Of a DNA stretch of 50,252 bases, positions 18,220 to 27,061 are shown piece by piece. Both the position numbers and the translations under genes were made by a program. A model generated the notes under the pieces. That model was not told where the DNA came from. It saw nothing but the letters and a program-made list of their open reading frames with translations, and did no database searches. Each line of letters opens with the position of its first letter. Position 1 is the stretch's first letter. This stretch comes from Chloroflexota bacterium (GTDB taxonomy: Bacteria > Chloroflexota > Dormibacteria > CF-121), in the NCBI GenBank assembly GCA_005880395.1, contig VBHQ01000056.1, positions 1-50,252 on the forward strand, written 5' to 3'.

Positions 18220-19671
18220 ATGGGAGTTGCGACCTATTCGCCACCGGCGGAACGGGTGGGAGAGGAGCTCGTCTACCCGGACGGCCGGCACGAGCTTGCC
18301 GACGACCGGACGATTCGCGAAAGTCCGCTCTATAACGCCGATCTCGCGCCCGTTCCGATCAAGCGGCGCACCTGGACGACCTACAACTACATGGCGCTCT
18401 GGATCGGGATGGCGCACAACATTCCGACCTACCTTCTGGCGTCGGGCCTGGTTGCTCTCGGCATGGCCTGGTACCAGGCGATCCTGACGATCGCGCTCGC
18501 CAACATCATTGTCCTGATTCCGATGCTGGCCAACAGCCACGCCGGAACAAAGTACGGGATTCCGTATCCCGTCTTCGCCCGGGCCTCCTTCGGTGTCTTC
18601 GGCGCCAACGTCGCCGCCCTGCTCCGAGCAGGAGTGGCGTGCGGCTGGTTTGGGATTCAGACCTGGATCGGCGGCGGGGCACTCTATGCCCTCAGCGGAA
18701 AGCTATTTGGGAGCGGCTGGACCAACTCGGCTATGGTCGCCGGACAGCACTGGACGCTCTGGCTGAGCTTCGCCGTCTTCTGGGTGCTCAACATCTTCAT
18801 CATCCTGCGGGGAATGGACGCCGTTCGGCGGTTCGAGAACTGGGCGGCGCCGTTTGTGCTGATCGTGGCTCTAGGGCTGCTCGCCTGGATGGTCACCAAA
18901 GCTGGTGGCTTCGGCCCGATCCTGAGCCAGCCCGGTAAGGTCGGCTGGGGAAGCAACTTCTGGTTCCTCCTCTTCCCGCCCGCGCTGATGGGCATGATCG
19001 CGTCGGCCACCCAAAAGGTGTATGGCGCACCCATCTGGGACCCGGTCGCGCTAACAGCCAAGTTCGACAACCCGCTGGTCGTGATCTTCGCGCTCTTTAC
19101 GCTGGCGGTCGCCACTCTTTCCGTCAACGTGGCCGCCAATATCGTCAGCCCTTCCTACGACTTCTCGAACGTCATTCCAAAGCTGATCAGCTTCCGCACC
19201 GGCGGGCTGATCACCGGCGTCCTTGGAATCGCGATCCAGCCCTGGAACCTCCTGGCGAATCCCAACGTTTACATCTTCACCTGGCTCGGCTTCTACGGCG
19301 GTGCGCTGGGCGCGATCGCGGGTGTGCTGATCGCCGACTACTGGGTGATGCGGAGCACGTTGCTCAAGCTGGGGGACCTCTATCGGGTCAATGGCGAGTA
19401 CAGGTATTCCGCTGGTTTCAACTGGCGAGGCCTGGTCAGTCTGGTGGTGGGCGGCGTCCTGGCGGTGGGCGGGGCCTACTCGACGCCCGGCAACGGACCA
19501 TTCCCGAAGGGCGGGATCATCGGTCCGCTCTACAGCTGGTTCCCTTTCCACGTCTACGACTACAGCTGGGTGGTCGGCCTGGTGGCAGCCTTCCTCTGCT
19601 ATCTGGTGCTGGCGGCCGCCTTCCCGGCGGGGGCGGTGCGGCGCACTCCGCAGGCGGCGGCGGCGACCTAA
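18220..19671 (+). CDS. NCS1 family nucleobase/hydantoin/allantoin:cation symporter (apparently internally deleted)
   Basis: NSHAGTKYGIPYPVFARASFGVFGANVAALLRAGVACGWFGIQTWIGG and NVAANIVSPSYDFSN motifs; SD GGAGGGG. Confidence 0.88.
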   Translation: MGVATYSPPAERVGEELVYPDGRHELADDRTIRESPLYNADLAPVPIKRRTWTTYNYMALWIGMAHNIPTYLLASGLVALGMAWYQAILTIALANIIVLIPMLANSHAGTKYGIPYPVFARASFGVFGANVAALLRAGVACGWFGIQTWIGGGALYALSGKLFGSGWTNSAMVAGQHWTLWLSFAVFWVLNIFIILRGMDAVRRFENWAAPFVLIVALGLLAWMVTKAGGFGPILSQPGKVGWGSNFWFLLFPPALMGMIASATQKVYGAPIWDPVALTAKFDNPLVVIFALFTLAVATLSVNVAANIVSPSYDFSNVIPKLISFRTGGLITGVLGIAIQPWNLLANPNVYIFTWLGFYGGALGAIAGVLIADYWVMRSTLLKLGDLYRVNGEYRYSAGFNWRGLVSLVVGGVLAVGGAYSTPGNGPFPKGGIIGPLYSWFPFHVYDYSWVVGLVAAFLCYLVLAAAFPAGAVRRTPQAAAAT

Positions 19672-19698
19672 CCTAGGATTCGACTTAGGGCGAAAAAC

Positions 19699-19724
19699 GA
19701 GCCCCGACCTCGCGGCCGGGGCTC
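19699..19724. terminator. intercistronic GC-rich hairpin with A-run on plus-strand 5' side
   Basis: GAGCCCCG...CGGGGCTC 8-bp perfect stem; on minus strand followed by GTTTTTC. Confidence 0.45.
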
Positions 19725-19742
19725 CAGTCTTTCAGGAGGCGG

Positions 19743-20741
19743 ATGGCAAGAATCAGTTTCGGCGTCTGCTTTGCACCGGATCCACCGCCGAGTCGGTGGG
19801 TGGATCTGACCAAACTTGCCGAGTCCAACGGTTTCGATTACGCCTGGCTCTTCGACTCGCACGTCCTCTGGCAGGAGGTCTATCCGATCTTCACCCTGAT
19901 GGCGGCGAATACGAAGACCATCAAGATCGGCCCCTGCGTGACCAACCCGGGGACGCGCGACGCCACGGTCACCGCCAGCGCGCTCGCGACCCTGCAGGAG
20001 ATCTCGGGTGGTCGCATGGTGATGGGCATCGGCCGCGGCGACAGCGCGCGCCGCGTGCTCGGCCAGAAGCCCGTCTCAGTCGAACGCATGGAGGCCGATT
20101 GCCGGCTGATCCGGGACCTGGCGGCCGGCCGCGAGGTCAGCTATGACGGCGTCAAGATCCGCATCAAATGGGCGGAGCACGAGCTGCCCATCTGGGTCGC
20201 CGGCTACGGGCCGAAGGCGCTGCGCGCCGCCGGGCGGGTCGCGGACGGCGTCATCATCCAGCTGGCGGATCCCGCGATCATCAAATGGTGCCTGCAGTTC
20301 GTGCGCGAAGGCGCGCAAGAAGCGGGGCGCAACTTCGACGAGATCGAGATCCAGGCGGCGGCGCCGGCGTATGTCGCAGACGATCTCGAGGCGGCCCGCG
20401 AGCAGGTCCGCTGGTTCCCGGCGCTGGTATCGAATCATGTCGTCGATCTGCTCAAGCGCTACGACGCCCAGGACCTGCCGAAGGCGCTGACCGACTACAT
20501 CAAGGCGCGCGATCATTACGATTACCAGGACCATGCCAAGCGTGGCGCGGCGCACGCCGACTTCGTACCGGACGAGGTGATCGACCGGTTCTGTGTGATT
20601 GGCACGGTCGAGGAGAGCAAGCGGCGAATCCAGGAGCTGATCGATGTCGGGGTCGACCAGTTCAACCTCTATTTAATGGTCGAGAAGCCGGAGGCGGTGA
20701 TCAAGGCCTACGGCGAGGCAATCATTCCGGCGTTCAACTAG
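19743..20741 (+). CDS. LLM class flavin/F420-dependent oxidoreductase
   Basis: Luciferase-like fold motifs: SNGFDYAWLFDSHVLWQEVYP, GPCVTNPGTRDATVTASALATLQEISGGRMVMGIGRGDSA. Confidence 0.88.
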   Translation: MARISFGVCFAPDPPPSRWVDLTKLAESNGFDYAWLFDSHVLWQEVYPIFTLMAANTKTIKIGPCVTNPGTRDATVTASALATLQEISGGRMVMGIGRGDSARRVLGQKPVSVERMEADCRLIRDLAAGREVSYDGVKIRIKWAEHELPIWVAGYGPKALRAAGRVADGVIIQLADPAIIKWCLQFVREGAQEAGRNFDEIEIQAAAPAYVADDLEAAREQVRWFPALVSNHVVDLLKRYDAQDLPKALTDYIKARDHYDYQDHAKRGAAHADFVPDEVIDRFCVIGTVEESKRRIQELIDVGVDQFNLYLMVEKPEAVIKAYGEAIIPAFN

Positions 20742-20759
20742 CGAGGAGGCAAAGGAGAG

Positions 20760-21473
20760 ATGGCGAAGGTACGGGCGGCGCTGATCCAGGCGTACGCGAA
20801 CATGCCCAAGCAGGAGGCGATCGCAAAACACGAGGAGCTGATCGGCGAGGCGGCGAAGAAGGGCGCGCAGATCACCTGTTTGCAGGAGATCTTTTTTGGC
20901 CCCTACTTCCCGGCAGAGCAGAACACGAAGTGGTACGACACCGCCGAGCCCGATGACGGCCCGACCGTCAAGCGCATGCAAGAGCTGGCCCGCAAGCACA
21001 AGATGGTGCTGATCGTGCCCTTCTACGAAGAGGCGCAGACCGGCGTCTACTACAACACGGCCGTCGTGATCGAGAACGACGGTACAGTGCTCGGGAAATA
21101 CCGCAAGACGCACATTCCGCACGTCGGTCCATGCTTCTGGGAAAAGTTCTACTTCAAGCCGGGCAACCTCGGGTATCCGGTCTGGGATACGTCCGTCGGC
21201 CGCGTCGGACTGCTGATCTGCTACGACCGCCATTTCCCGGAGCCGGCGCGCGAGCTCGGGCTCAAGGGTGCCGAGCTCGTCTTCAATCCATCGGCGACCG
21301 TGAAGTCGCTGTCTCGCTACCTTTGGGAGCTGGAGCAGCCGGCGCATGCGGTTGCGAATGGCTACTGGATCGGCGCGATCAACCGCGTCGGGGTGGAAAA
21401 GCCGCTGAACGATGCGCAGTTCTACGGCTCGAGCTACTTCTGCGATCCTCGACGACCTCGTGAAGCAGCTGCC
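20760..21473 (+). pseudogene. beta-ureidopropionase/nitrilase superfamily, C-terminal segment missing, ORF fused to next gene
   Basis: CLQEIFFGPYFP, YRKTHIPHVGPCFWEKFYF, LLICYDRHFPE (catalytic Glu/Lys/Cys); ends abruptly at SSYFCDPR then frame-shifted tail. Confidence 0.8.
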
Positions 21474-22892
21474 ATGAAGACGCTGATCAAGAACGGCACC
21501 GTCGTCACGGCCAGCGATACGTCGAAGGCCGACGTCCTGGTCGATGGCGAAAAGGTGGTGGCGATCGGCACCCAGCTCGAAGCGCGGGCCGACCAGACCC
21601 TCGACGCGGAAGGCCGGCTGGTGATGCCTGGCGCGGTCGACGTGCACACCCACATGGAGCTTCCTTTCGGCGGCACCTTCGCCTCCGACGACTTCGCCAC
21701 GGGCACTGCCGCCGCCGCCTGGGGCGGGACGACGACGATCGTCGACTTCGCGGTCCAGACCTTCGGACAGAGCTTGCGCCAGGGACTCGACCAGTGGCAT
21801 CAAAAAGCGCAGGGCAAGGCGCACATCGACTACGGCTTCCACATGATCGTGCGCGAGGTGAACGACTCGATCCTCAAGGAGATGGACCAGTTAGTCCGTG
21901 AAGGGGTCCCCTCGTTCAAGCTCTTCATGGCCTACCCGGGCGTCTTCATGCTCGATGACGCCTCGATCTTCCGGGCGATGAGCCGCACCGCGGAAAATGG
22001 CGGGCTGATCATGATGCACGCCGAAAACGGCGGCGCGATCGACGTGCTGGTCAAGCGGTACCTCGAGGCGGGCAAGGGCGATCCCATCAACCACGGCCTG
22101 ACCCGCCCGGCCAGCATGGAAGGCGAGGCGACCGGGAGGGCGATCGCGCTCGCGCGCCTGGCCGAGGTCGCCGTCTACATCGTGCATCTCAGCTCGAAAG
22201 AGGCGCTCGATGCGGTTCGTGAGGCCCGCGACGACGGCGCTCCGGCGTTTGCGGAGACCTGCCCGCAATATCTCTATCTCAGCCTTGAGGACCTGGGACG
22301 CCCCGGCTTCGAAGGTGCCAAATACGTTTGCTCGCCGCCGCTACGGCCGAAGCCGCATCACGACGAGCTCTGGAAGGGATTGGTGCAGGACGATCTGCAG
22401 CTGGTGGCGACGGATCACTGTCCGTTTCATTTCAAGGGGCAGAAAGATCTCGGCCGCGGCGACTTCTCCAAGATTCCCAACGGCCTGCCCGGCGTCGAGG
22501 ACCGTTTCACGCTGATCTTCCACGGCGGCGTCAACGCCGGCCGGATCACGCTCAACCGGTTTGTCGAACTGGTCGCGACGGCGCCGGCGAAAATGTTCGG
22601 CCTCTTCCCACGCAAGGGGACGATCGCTCCAGGGAGCGACGCCGACATCGTCATCTTCAACCCGGAGGTCGAACGCACGCTCTCGGTGAAGACCCATCAC
22701 ATGAACGTGGACTACAGTTGCTACGAGGGCATGAAGGTCAAGGGATTGCCCGAAATCGTGATGCAGCGCGGCAACGTCCTCGTCCGTGACGGCAAGTTCC
22801 AGGGCACCAAGGGCGCCGGGCAGTTCCTCCGGCGAGCGCCTTTTCATGGAACGCCGGCGCCCGAGCGAAGCGCCGTGGGAGCGACCGCATGA
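21474..22892 (+). CDS. dihydropyrimidinase / D-hydantoinase
   Basis: GAVDVHTHMELPFGG, FKLFMAYPGVFMLDD carbamylated Lys region, VATDHCPF; about 472 aa from the ATG at 21474. Confidence 0.92.
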   Translation: MKTLIKNGTVVTASDTSKADVLVDGEKVVAIGTQLEARADQTLDAEGRLVMPGAVDVHTHMELPFGGTFASDDFATGTAAAAWGGTTTIVDFAVQTFGQSLRQGLDQWHQKAQGKAHIDYGFHMIVREVNDSILKEMDQLVREGVPSFKLFMAYPGVFMLDDASIFRAMSRTAENGGLIMMHAENGGAIDVLVKRYLEAGKGDPINHGLTRPASMEGEATGRAIALARLAEVAVYIVHLSSKEALDAVREARDDGAPAFAETCPQYLYLSLEDLGRPGFEGAKYVCSPPLRPKPHHDELWKGLVQDDLQLVATDHCPFHFKGQKDLGRGDFSKIPNGLPGVEDRFTLIFHGGVNAGRITLNRFVELVATAPAKMFGLFPRKGTIAPGSDADIVIFNPEVERTLSVKTHHMNVDYSCYEGMKVKGLPEIVMQRGNVLVRDGKFQGTKGAGQFLRRAPFHGTPAPERSAVGATA

Positions 22893-24337
22893 TTGCCACC
22901 AGGACGGTGCAGAGCTACATCGGCGGAAAATTTCGGGAGTCGCGCGCAAGCAAGGCGGACCAGATTCCTGATCCCGCCACCGGACAGACCATCGCCAGCC
23001 TGCCCTACTCGACCGCCGAGGAGATCGACGAGGCGGTCGCGGCGGCGAAGAAGGCGTTTTTGAGCTGGAGCGAGACGCCGGTGCCCGATCGGGCCCAGGT
23101 CATGTTCCGCTTCAAGGCGCTCTTCGACCAGCACATCGAAGAGCTGTCGGCGCTGGTGACGAAGGAAAATGGCAAGACCCTCGACGAGTCGCGCGGTGAG
23201 GTCAAGAGGGGGATCGAGGTCATCGACTTCGCCTGCGGCGCCCCGACGCTGATGATGGGGCAAAGTCTCGACCAGATCGCGCGGGGCATCGATGAGGAAC
23301 TGATTCGCTTCCCGGTCGGGGTCGTCGCCGGCATCACGCCCTTCAATTTCCCCAACATGGTGCCGCTTTGGATGATTCCGGTCGCGATCGTGACCGGCAA
23401 CACCTTCGTGCTCAAGCCGTCCCAGCTCACGCCGTTGTCGGCGATGCGGATTGCTGAGCTGTTGCAGGAGGCCGGGCTGCCTGACGGCGTCTTCAACGTG
23501 GTCCACGGCGCCAACGACGCCGTCAACCAGTTGCTCACGCACCCAGATGTCGCCGCGGTGTCGTTTGTGGGATCGGCGCCGGTTGCGGCGTACATCTACA
23601 AGACGGCGGCGGCGCACGGCAAGCGTGTCCAGGCACTCGGAGGCGCGAAGAACCACATCCTGGTCATGGACGACGCCGACCTCGAACTGTCGGCGCCCCA
23701 CGTGATCTCCTCCGCGTTTGGCAACGCCGGCCAGCGCTGCCTGGCGGGAAGCGTCGCCGTCGGGGTTGGCAAGATTGGCGACGCGCTGGTGCGCGAACTG
23801 GCCAAGGACGCGTCGCAACTCAAGATCGGCCCCGGGACCGATCCGAAAACGACGCTCGGTCCCGTTATCCGCGGCGCGCGCAAGCAGAAGCTGATCGAGT
23901 ACATCGATGGCGCCCAGTCGGAGGGCGCTCGGCTCGTCACCGACGGCCGGCAGGTCGATGGCGGCGACGGATTCTTCCTCGGCCCCACCATCCTCGATGG
24001 CGTGACGCCGAAGATGACGGTCTGGAAGGATGAGCTGTTTGGGCCGGTGCTCTCCGTCATGCGCGCCTCCGACATCGATGAGGCGCTCGAGCTGCTGAAC
24101 TCGAGCACCTACGGCAACATGGCGTCCATCTTCACGAGCTCGGGCAAGAACGCCCGCGAGTTCAAGCGCCGCGCCCAGGCCGGCATGCTGGGGGTCAACA
24201 TCGGGGTGGCGGCGCCGATGGCGTTCTTCCCCTTCACCGGCTGGAAGAACTCCTTTTTCGGCGACCTGCACGCGACCGGCCAGGACAGCATCCGTTTCTA
24301 CACCCGGCACAAGGTCGTCACGACTAGGTGGCTCTAG
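22889..24337 (+). CDS. mmsA: CoA-acylating methylmalonate-semialdehyde dehydrogenase
   Basis: GITPFNFPNMVPLWMIPVAIVTGNTFVLKPS, GNAGQRCLAGS catalytic Cys; ATGA overlap. Confidence 0.92.
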   Translation: MIATRTVQSYIGGKFRESRASKADQIPDPATGQTIASLPYSTAEEIDEAVAAAKKAFLSWSETPVPDRAQVMFRFKALFDQHIEELSALVTKENGKTLDESRGEVKRGIEVIDFACGAPTLMMGQSLDQIARGIDEELIRFPVGVVAGITPFNFPNMVPLWMIPVAIVTGNTFVLKPSQLTPLSAMRIAELLQEAGLPDGVFNVVHGANDAVNQLLTHPDVAAVSFVGSAPVAAYIYKTAAAHGKRVQALGGAKNHILVMDDADLELSAPHVISSAFGNAGQRCLAGSVAVGVGKIGDALVRELAKDASQLKIGPGTDPKTTLGPVIRGARKQKLIEYIDGAQSEGARLVTDGRQVDGGDGFFLGPTILDGVTPKMTVWKDELFGPVLSVMRASDIDEALELLNSSTYGNMASIFTSSGKNAREFKRRAQAGMLGVNIGVAAPMAFFPFTGWKNSFFGDLHATGQDSIRFYTRHKVVTTRWL

Positions 24338-25668
24338 AAACCGCCTCGCGGCCGAAAGTCCTCAGCGACGAGGAGATCGTCGCGCTCTGCCGGCGCTACA
24401 CGCTCTACGAGTGGACGGCCCAGGCGGCGGCGGATCCGATCGCGGTCGATCATGCCAAGGGCGTGTACTTCTACAGCCCTTCGGGCAAGCGCTACCTCGA
24501 CTTCAACAGCCAGCTGATGAGCGTCAATGCCGGCCACGGCGATCCGCGCATCATCGACGCGATCAAGCGGCAGGCCGAGAAGCTCGCCTATGCGAATCCG
24601 TTCATGGCCCACGAGCCGCGGGCGCGGCTGGGGCAGAAGCTCGCCGAGCTGATGCCCGGCGATCTCGACAAGGTGTTCTTCACGCTTGGCGGCGCCGAGG
24701 CCAACGAGAACGCCATTCGCCTGGCGCGCGCGGTCACCGGCCGCCATAAGGTCATGGCTCGCTACCGCTCGTACCACGGCGCCACCGCCGGCGCGATCGC
24801 GCTGACCGGGGATCCGCGCCGCTGGGCCAACGACATCGGCGACTCGGGCGTGGTCCACGTTCTCGACCCCTATCACGGGCCGGAGCGGCCGGTCGACAAC
24901 GCCGCCGAGGCCTTGCGCTACCTCGAGGAGACGATCCAGCTGGAGGGTCCGAACACGATCGCCGCGTTTTTCCTCGAGACCGTGACGGGGACCAACGGCA
25001 TCCTGATCCCGCCGGATGGCTACCTGGAGGGCGTGCGCCGGCTCTGCGACCGCTACGGAATCCTGATGGTCTGCGACGAGATCATGTCCGGCTTTGGCCG
25101 GACCGGCGAATGGTTCGCGGTCGATCACTGGAAGGTCGTTCCCGACCTCATGACAATGGCGAAAGGGCTGACCAGCAGCTATGTGCCGCTCGGAGCGGTC
25201 GCGATGCGGCCCAACATCGCCGAGCACTTCGAGAAGAACGTCTTCTACGGCGGGCTGACCTACAACAGCCATCCGCTTGCCTGCGCCGCGGCGCTGGGCA
25301 CCATCCAGGCCTACGAGGAAGACGACATGGTGGGCAACGCCCGGCGGATGGGGCTGGTGATGGCGGGCCATCACGCGGCGCTCAAGGAGAAGCACCCGTC
25401 GGTGGGCCTGACCCGTTCGATCGGGCTCTTCGGCATCCTCGAGCTGGTGAAGAACCGCCAGACGATGGAACCGCTGGCGCCGTTCAACGCGACCTCGGAG
25501 CCGATGAAGGCCGTCGGCAAATCCCTGCGTGATCACGGTCTCTATACCTTCGTCCGCTGGCACACGATCATGACCAATCCGCCGCTGTGCATCAGCGAGG
25601 AACAGCTGGCGGAAGGTTTCGCCATCATCGACAAGGCGCTGGAGATTGCCGATCGGGCGGTCTCGTAG
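24328..25668 (+). CDS. class III omega-aminotransferase (putative beta-alanine:pyruvate transaminase)
   Basis: PLP class III motifs: LGGAEANENAIRLARAVTGRHKVMARYRSYHGAT, LMVCDEIMSGFGRTGEWFAVDHW, MTMAKGLTSSYVPLGAV. Confidence 0.9.
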   Translation: MALETASRPKVLSDEEIVALCRRYTLYEWTAQAAADPIAVDHAKGVYFYSPSGKRYLDFNSQLMSVNAGHGDPRIIDAIKRQAEKLAYANPFMAHEPRARLGQKLAELMPGDLDKVFFTLGGAEANENAIRLARAVTGRHKVMARYRSYHGATAGAIALTGDPRRWANDIGDSGVVHVLDPYHGPERPVDNAAEALRYLEETIQLEGPNTIAAFFLETVTGTNGILIPPDGYLEGVRRLCDRYGILMVCDEIMSGFGRTGEWFAVDHWKVVPDLMTMAKGLTSSYVPLGAVAMRPNIAEHFEKNVFYGGLTYNSHPLACAAALGTIQAYEEDDMVGNARRMGLVMAGHHAALKEKHPSVGLTRSIGLFGILELVKNRQTMEPLAPFNATSEPMKAVGKSLRDHGLYTFVRWHTIMTNPPLCISEEQLAEGFAIIDKALEIADRAVS

Positions 25669-25706
25669 ACAGCTGGGAGCCGCCAGTGCGGGACGAGGAA
25701 CGAGCG

Positions 25707-26471
25707 ATGGTCCGGGACGATCCACAGTCGCCGGATCCCCGTTTCGCCGAGCTGTACGCGGCGTTACCGGATGCCGGCGACCTCTGGCCCTGGCTCGAGC
25801 TCGCTGAGGCGGCCCAGCCGCCGGTCCTCTACCTCGGCATCGGGGCGGGCCGGCTCGCCGTCCCGCTGCACGCGTCCGGCATCGAGCTGGTCGGGGTCGA
25901 CAGCCACCCCGGGATGCTGGAGCGCCTGCATCGCCGCCTCCCTGATATCGAGCTCATCCACTCGCGAATCGAAGACCTGAATCACGGCCGGCAGTTCGAC
26001 CTGGTCATGGTGCCCTCCAACATCCTCTGCCTGACGCAGCGCCTTCGCGTCGCCGGCAGGCACCTGAGGCCAGAGGGATCGCTGGCCTTCGAGCTGACCA
26101 ACCCACACTGGCTCGAGGCCGGGGCCGGCCGCGGGGTTCGGATCCGATCCTTGGATGGAAACAGCGCCAGGGTCGAGGTCGACTATCAGCTGCCCGACGA
26201 CCGGACTGTCACCCAGCATGCGGAGATCCCGCTGGTCTGGCCTGGCGAGGTTGACAGCTGGCTCGCCGCAGCCGCCGGACCGAGGAGCGGGAGGGACGTC
26301 GTTCCGGACGCGTGGTTCGTCGGGGTGTCGAACGACCGACGGAGGATCGTGTGCTCCTGGAACGGGCACCCCTCCCGGAATTCCTGGAGAGCGACCCCTG
26401 GCGAGTGCTGCGCATCCAGGCGGAGTTCGTCGAGGGCTTTGACGCGCTTGCCGCCGTCGGCCCGGCCGTGA
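25707..26471 (+). CDS. class I SAM-dependent methyltransferase; C-terminal end uncertain
   Basis: VLYLGIGAGRLAVPLHASGIELVGVDSHPGMLE; ORF runs about 120 nt into the next gene. Confidence 0.7.
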   Translation: MVRDDPQSPDPRFAELYAALPDAGDLWPWLELAEAAQPPVLYLGIGAGRLAVPLHASGIELVGVDSHPGMLERLHRRLPDIELIHSRIEDLNHGRQFDLVMVPSNILCLTQRLRVAGRHLRPEGSLAFELTNPHWLEAGAGRGVRIRSLDGNSARVEVDYQLPDDRTVTQHAEIPLVWPGEVDSWLAAAAGPRSGRDVVPDAWFVGVSNDRRRIVCSWNGHPSRNSWRATPGECCASRRSSSRALTRLPPSARP

Positions 26472-27061
26472 CCATCTTTGGCTCGGCCCGCGTGCGACCA
26501 CCGGATCCGATGTACGACGCGGCGCGAGAGCTTGCCGCCGAGCTCGCCCGGCGCGGTTTTGCCATCATCACCGGTGGTGGCCCCGGCATCATGGAGGCCG
26601 CCAACCGCGGCGCGCGCGAAGGCGGCGGGCTGTCCGTCGGCTGCAACATCGAGCTGCCGTTCGAGCAGAGCCTCAATGACTACGTCGATCTGGGCATCGA
26701 GTTCCACTACTTCTTCGTTCGCAAGACGATGTTCGTCAAGTACGCGGAGGCGTTCGTGATTTTCCCGGGCGGCTTCGGCACGCTCGACGAGTTGTTCGAA
26801 TCGCTGACGCTGATCCAAACCGGCAAGATCGTGCATTTCCCGGTCATCCTGTTCGGGACCGGCTACTGGGCCGGCCTGCGTGACTGGATCCACGATCGCG
26901 TGCTCGCCGAGCGAAAGGTCGCTCCGGAAGATCTCGACTTGATGGTGGTCACCGACGATATCCGGCACGCGGCCGATGTGGTCGAGCAGCACTATCAGCG
27001 CAAGCTGCTCGAGGCGCGGCCGAAAGAGCCGGCCCAGCCCAAGAAGAGCGACGCGCAGTGA
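26350..27061 (+). CDS. TIGR00730/LOG family Rossmann protein (putative phosphoribohydrolase)
   Basis: VTIFGSAR, ITGGGPGIMEAANRGA, FPGGFGTLDELFESLTLIQTGK; GTG start near 26350 (ORF track 26312). Confidence 0.9.

Noticed and set aside
20760-22892. Novel bifunctional beta-ureidopropionase-dihydropyrimidinase
   Set aside because: As a primary interpretation: the nitrilase half lacks its C-terminal block and the alternative frame carries a plausible natural C-terminus and stop overlapping the hydantoinase ATG, so a deletion explains it better.
22844-25725. Large minus-strand ORFs (488 and 463 aa) opposite mmsA and the aminotransferase
   Set aside because: High-GC antisense artefacts; plus-strand frames have full conserved enzyme motifs.
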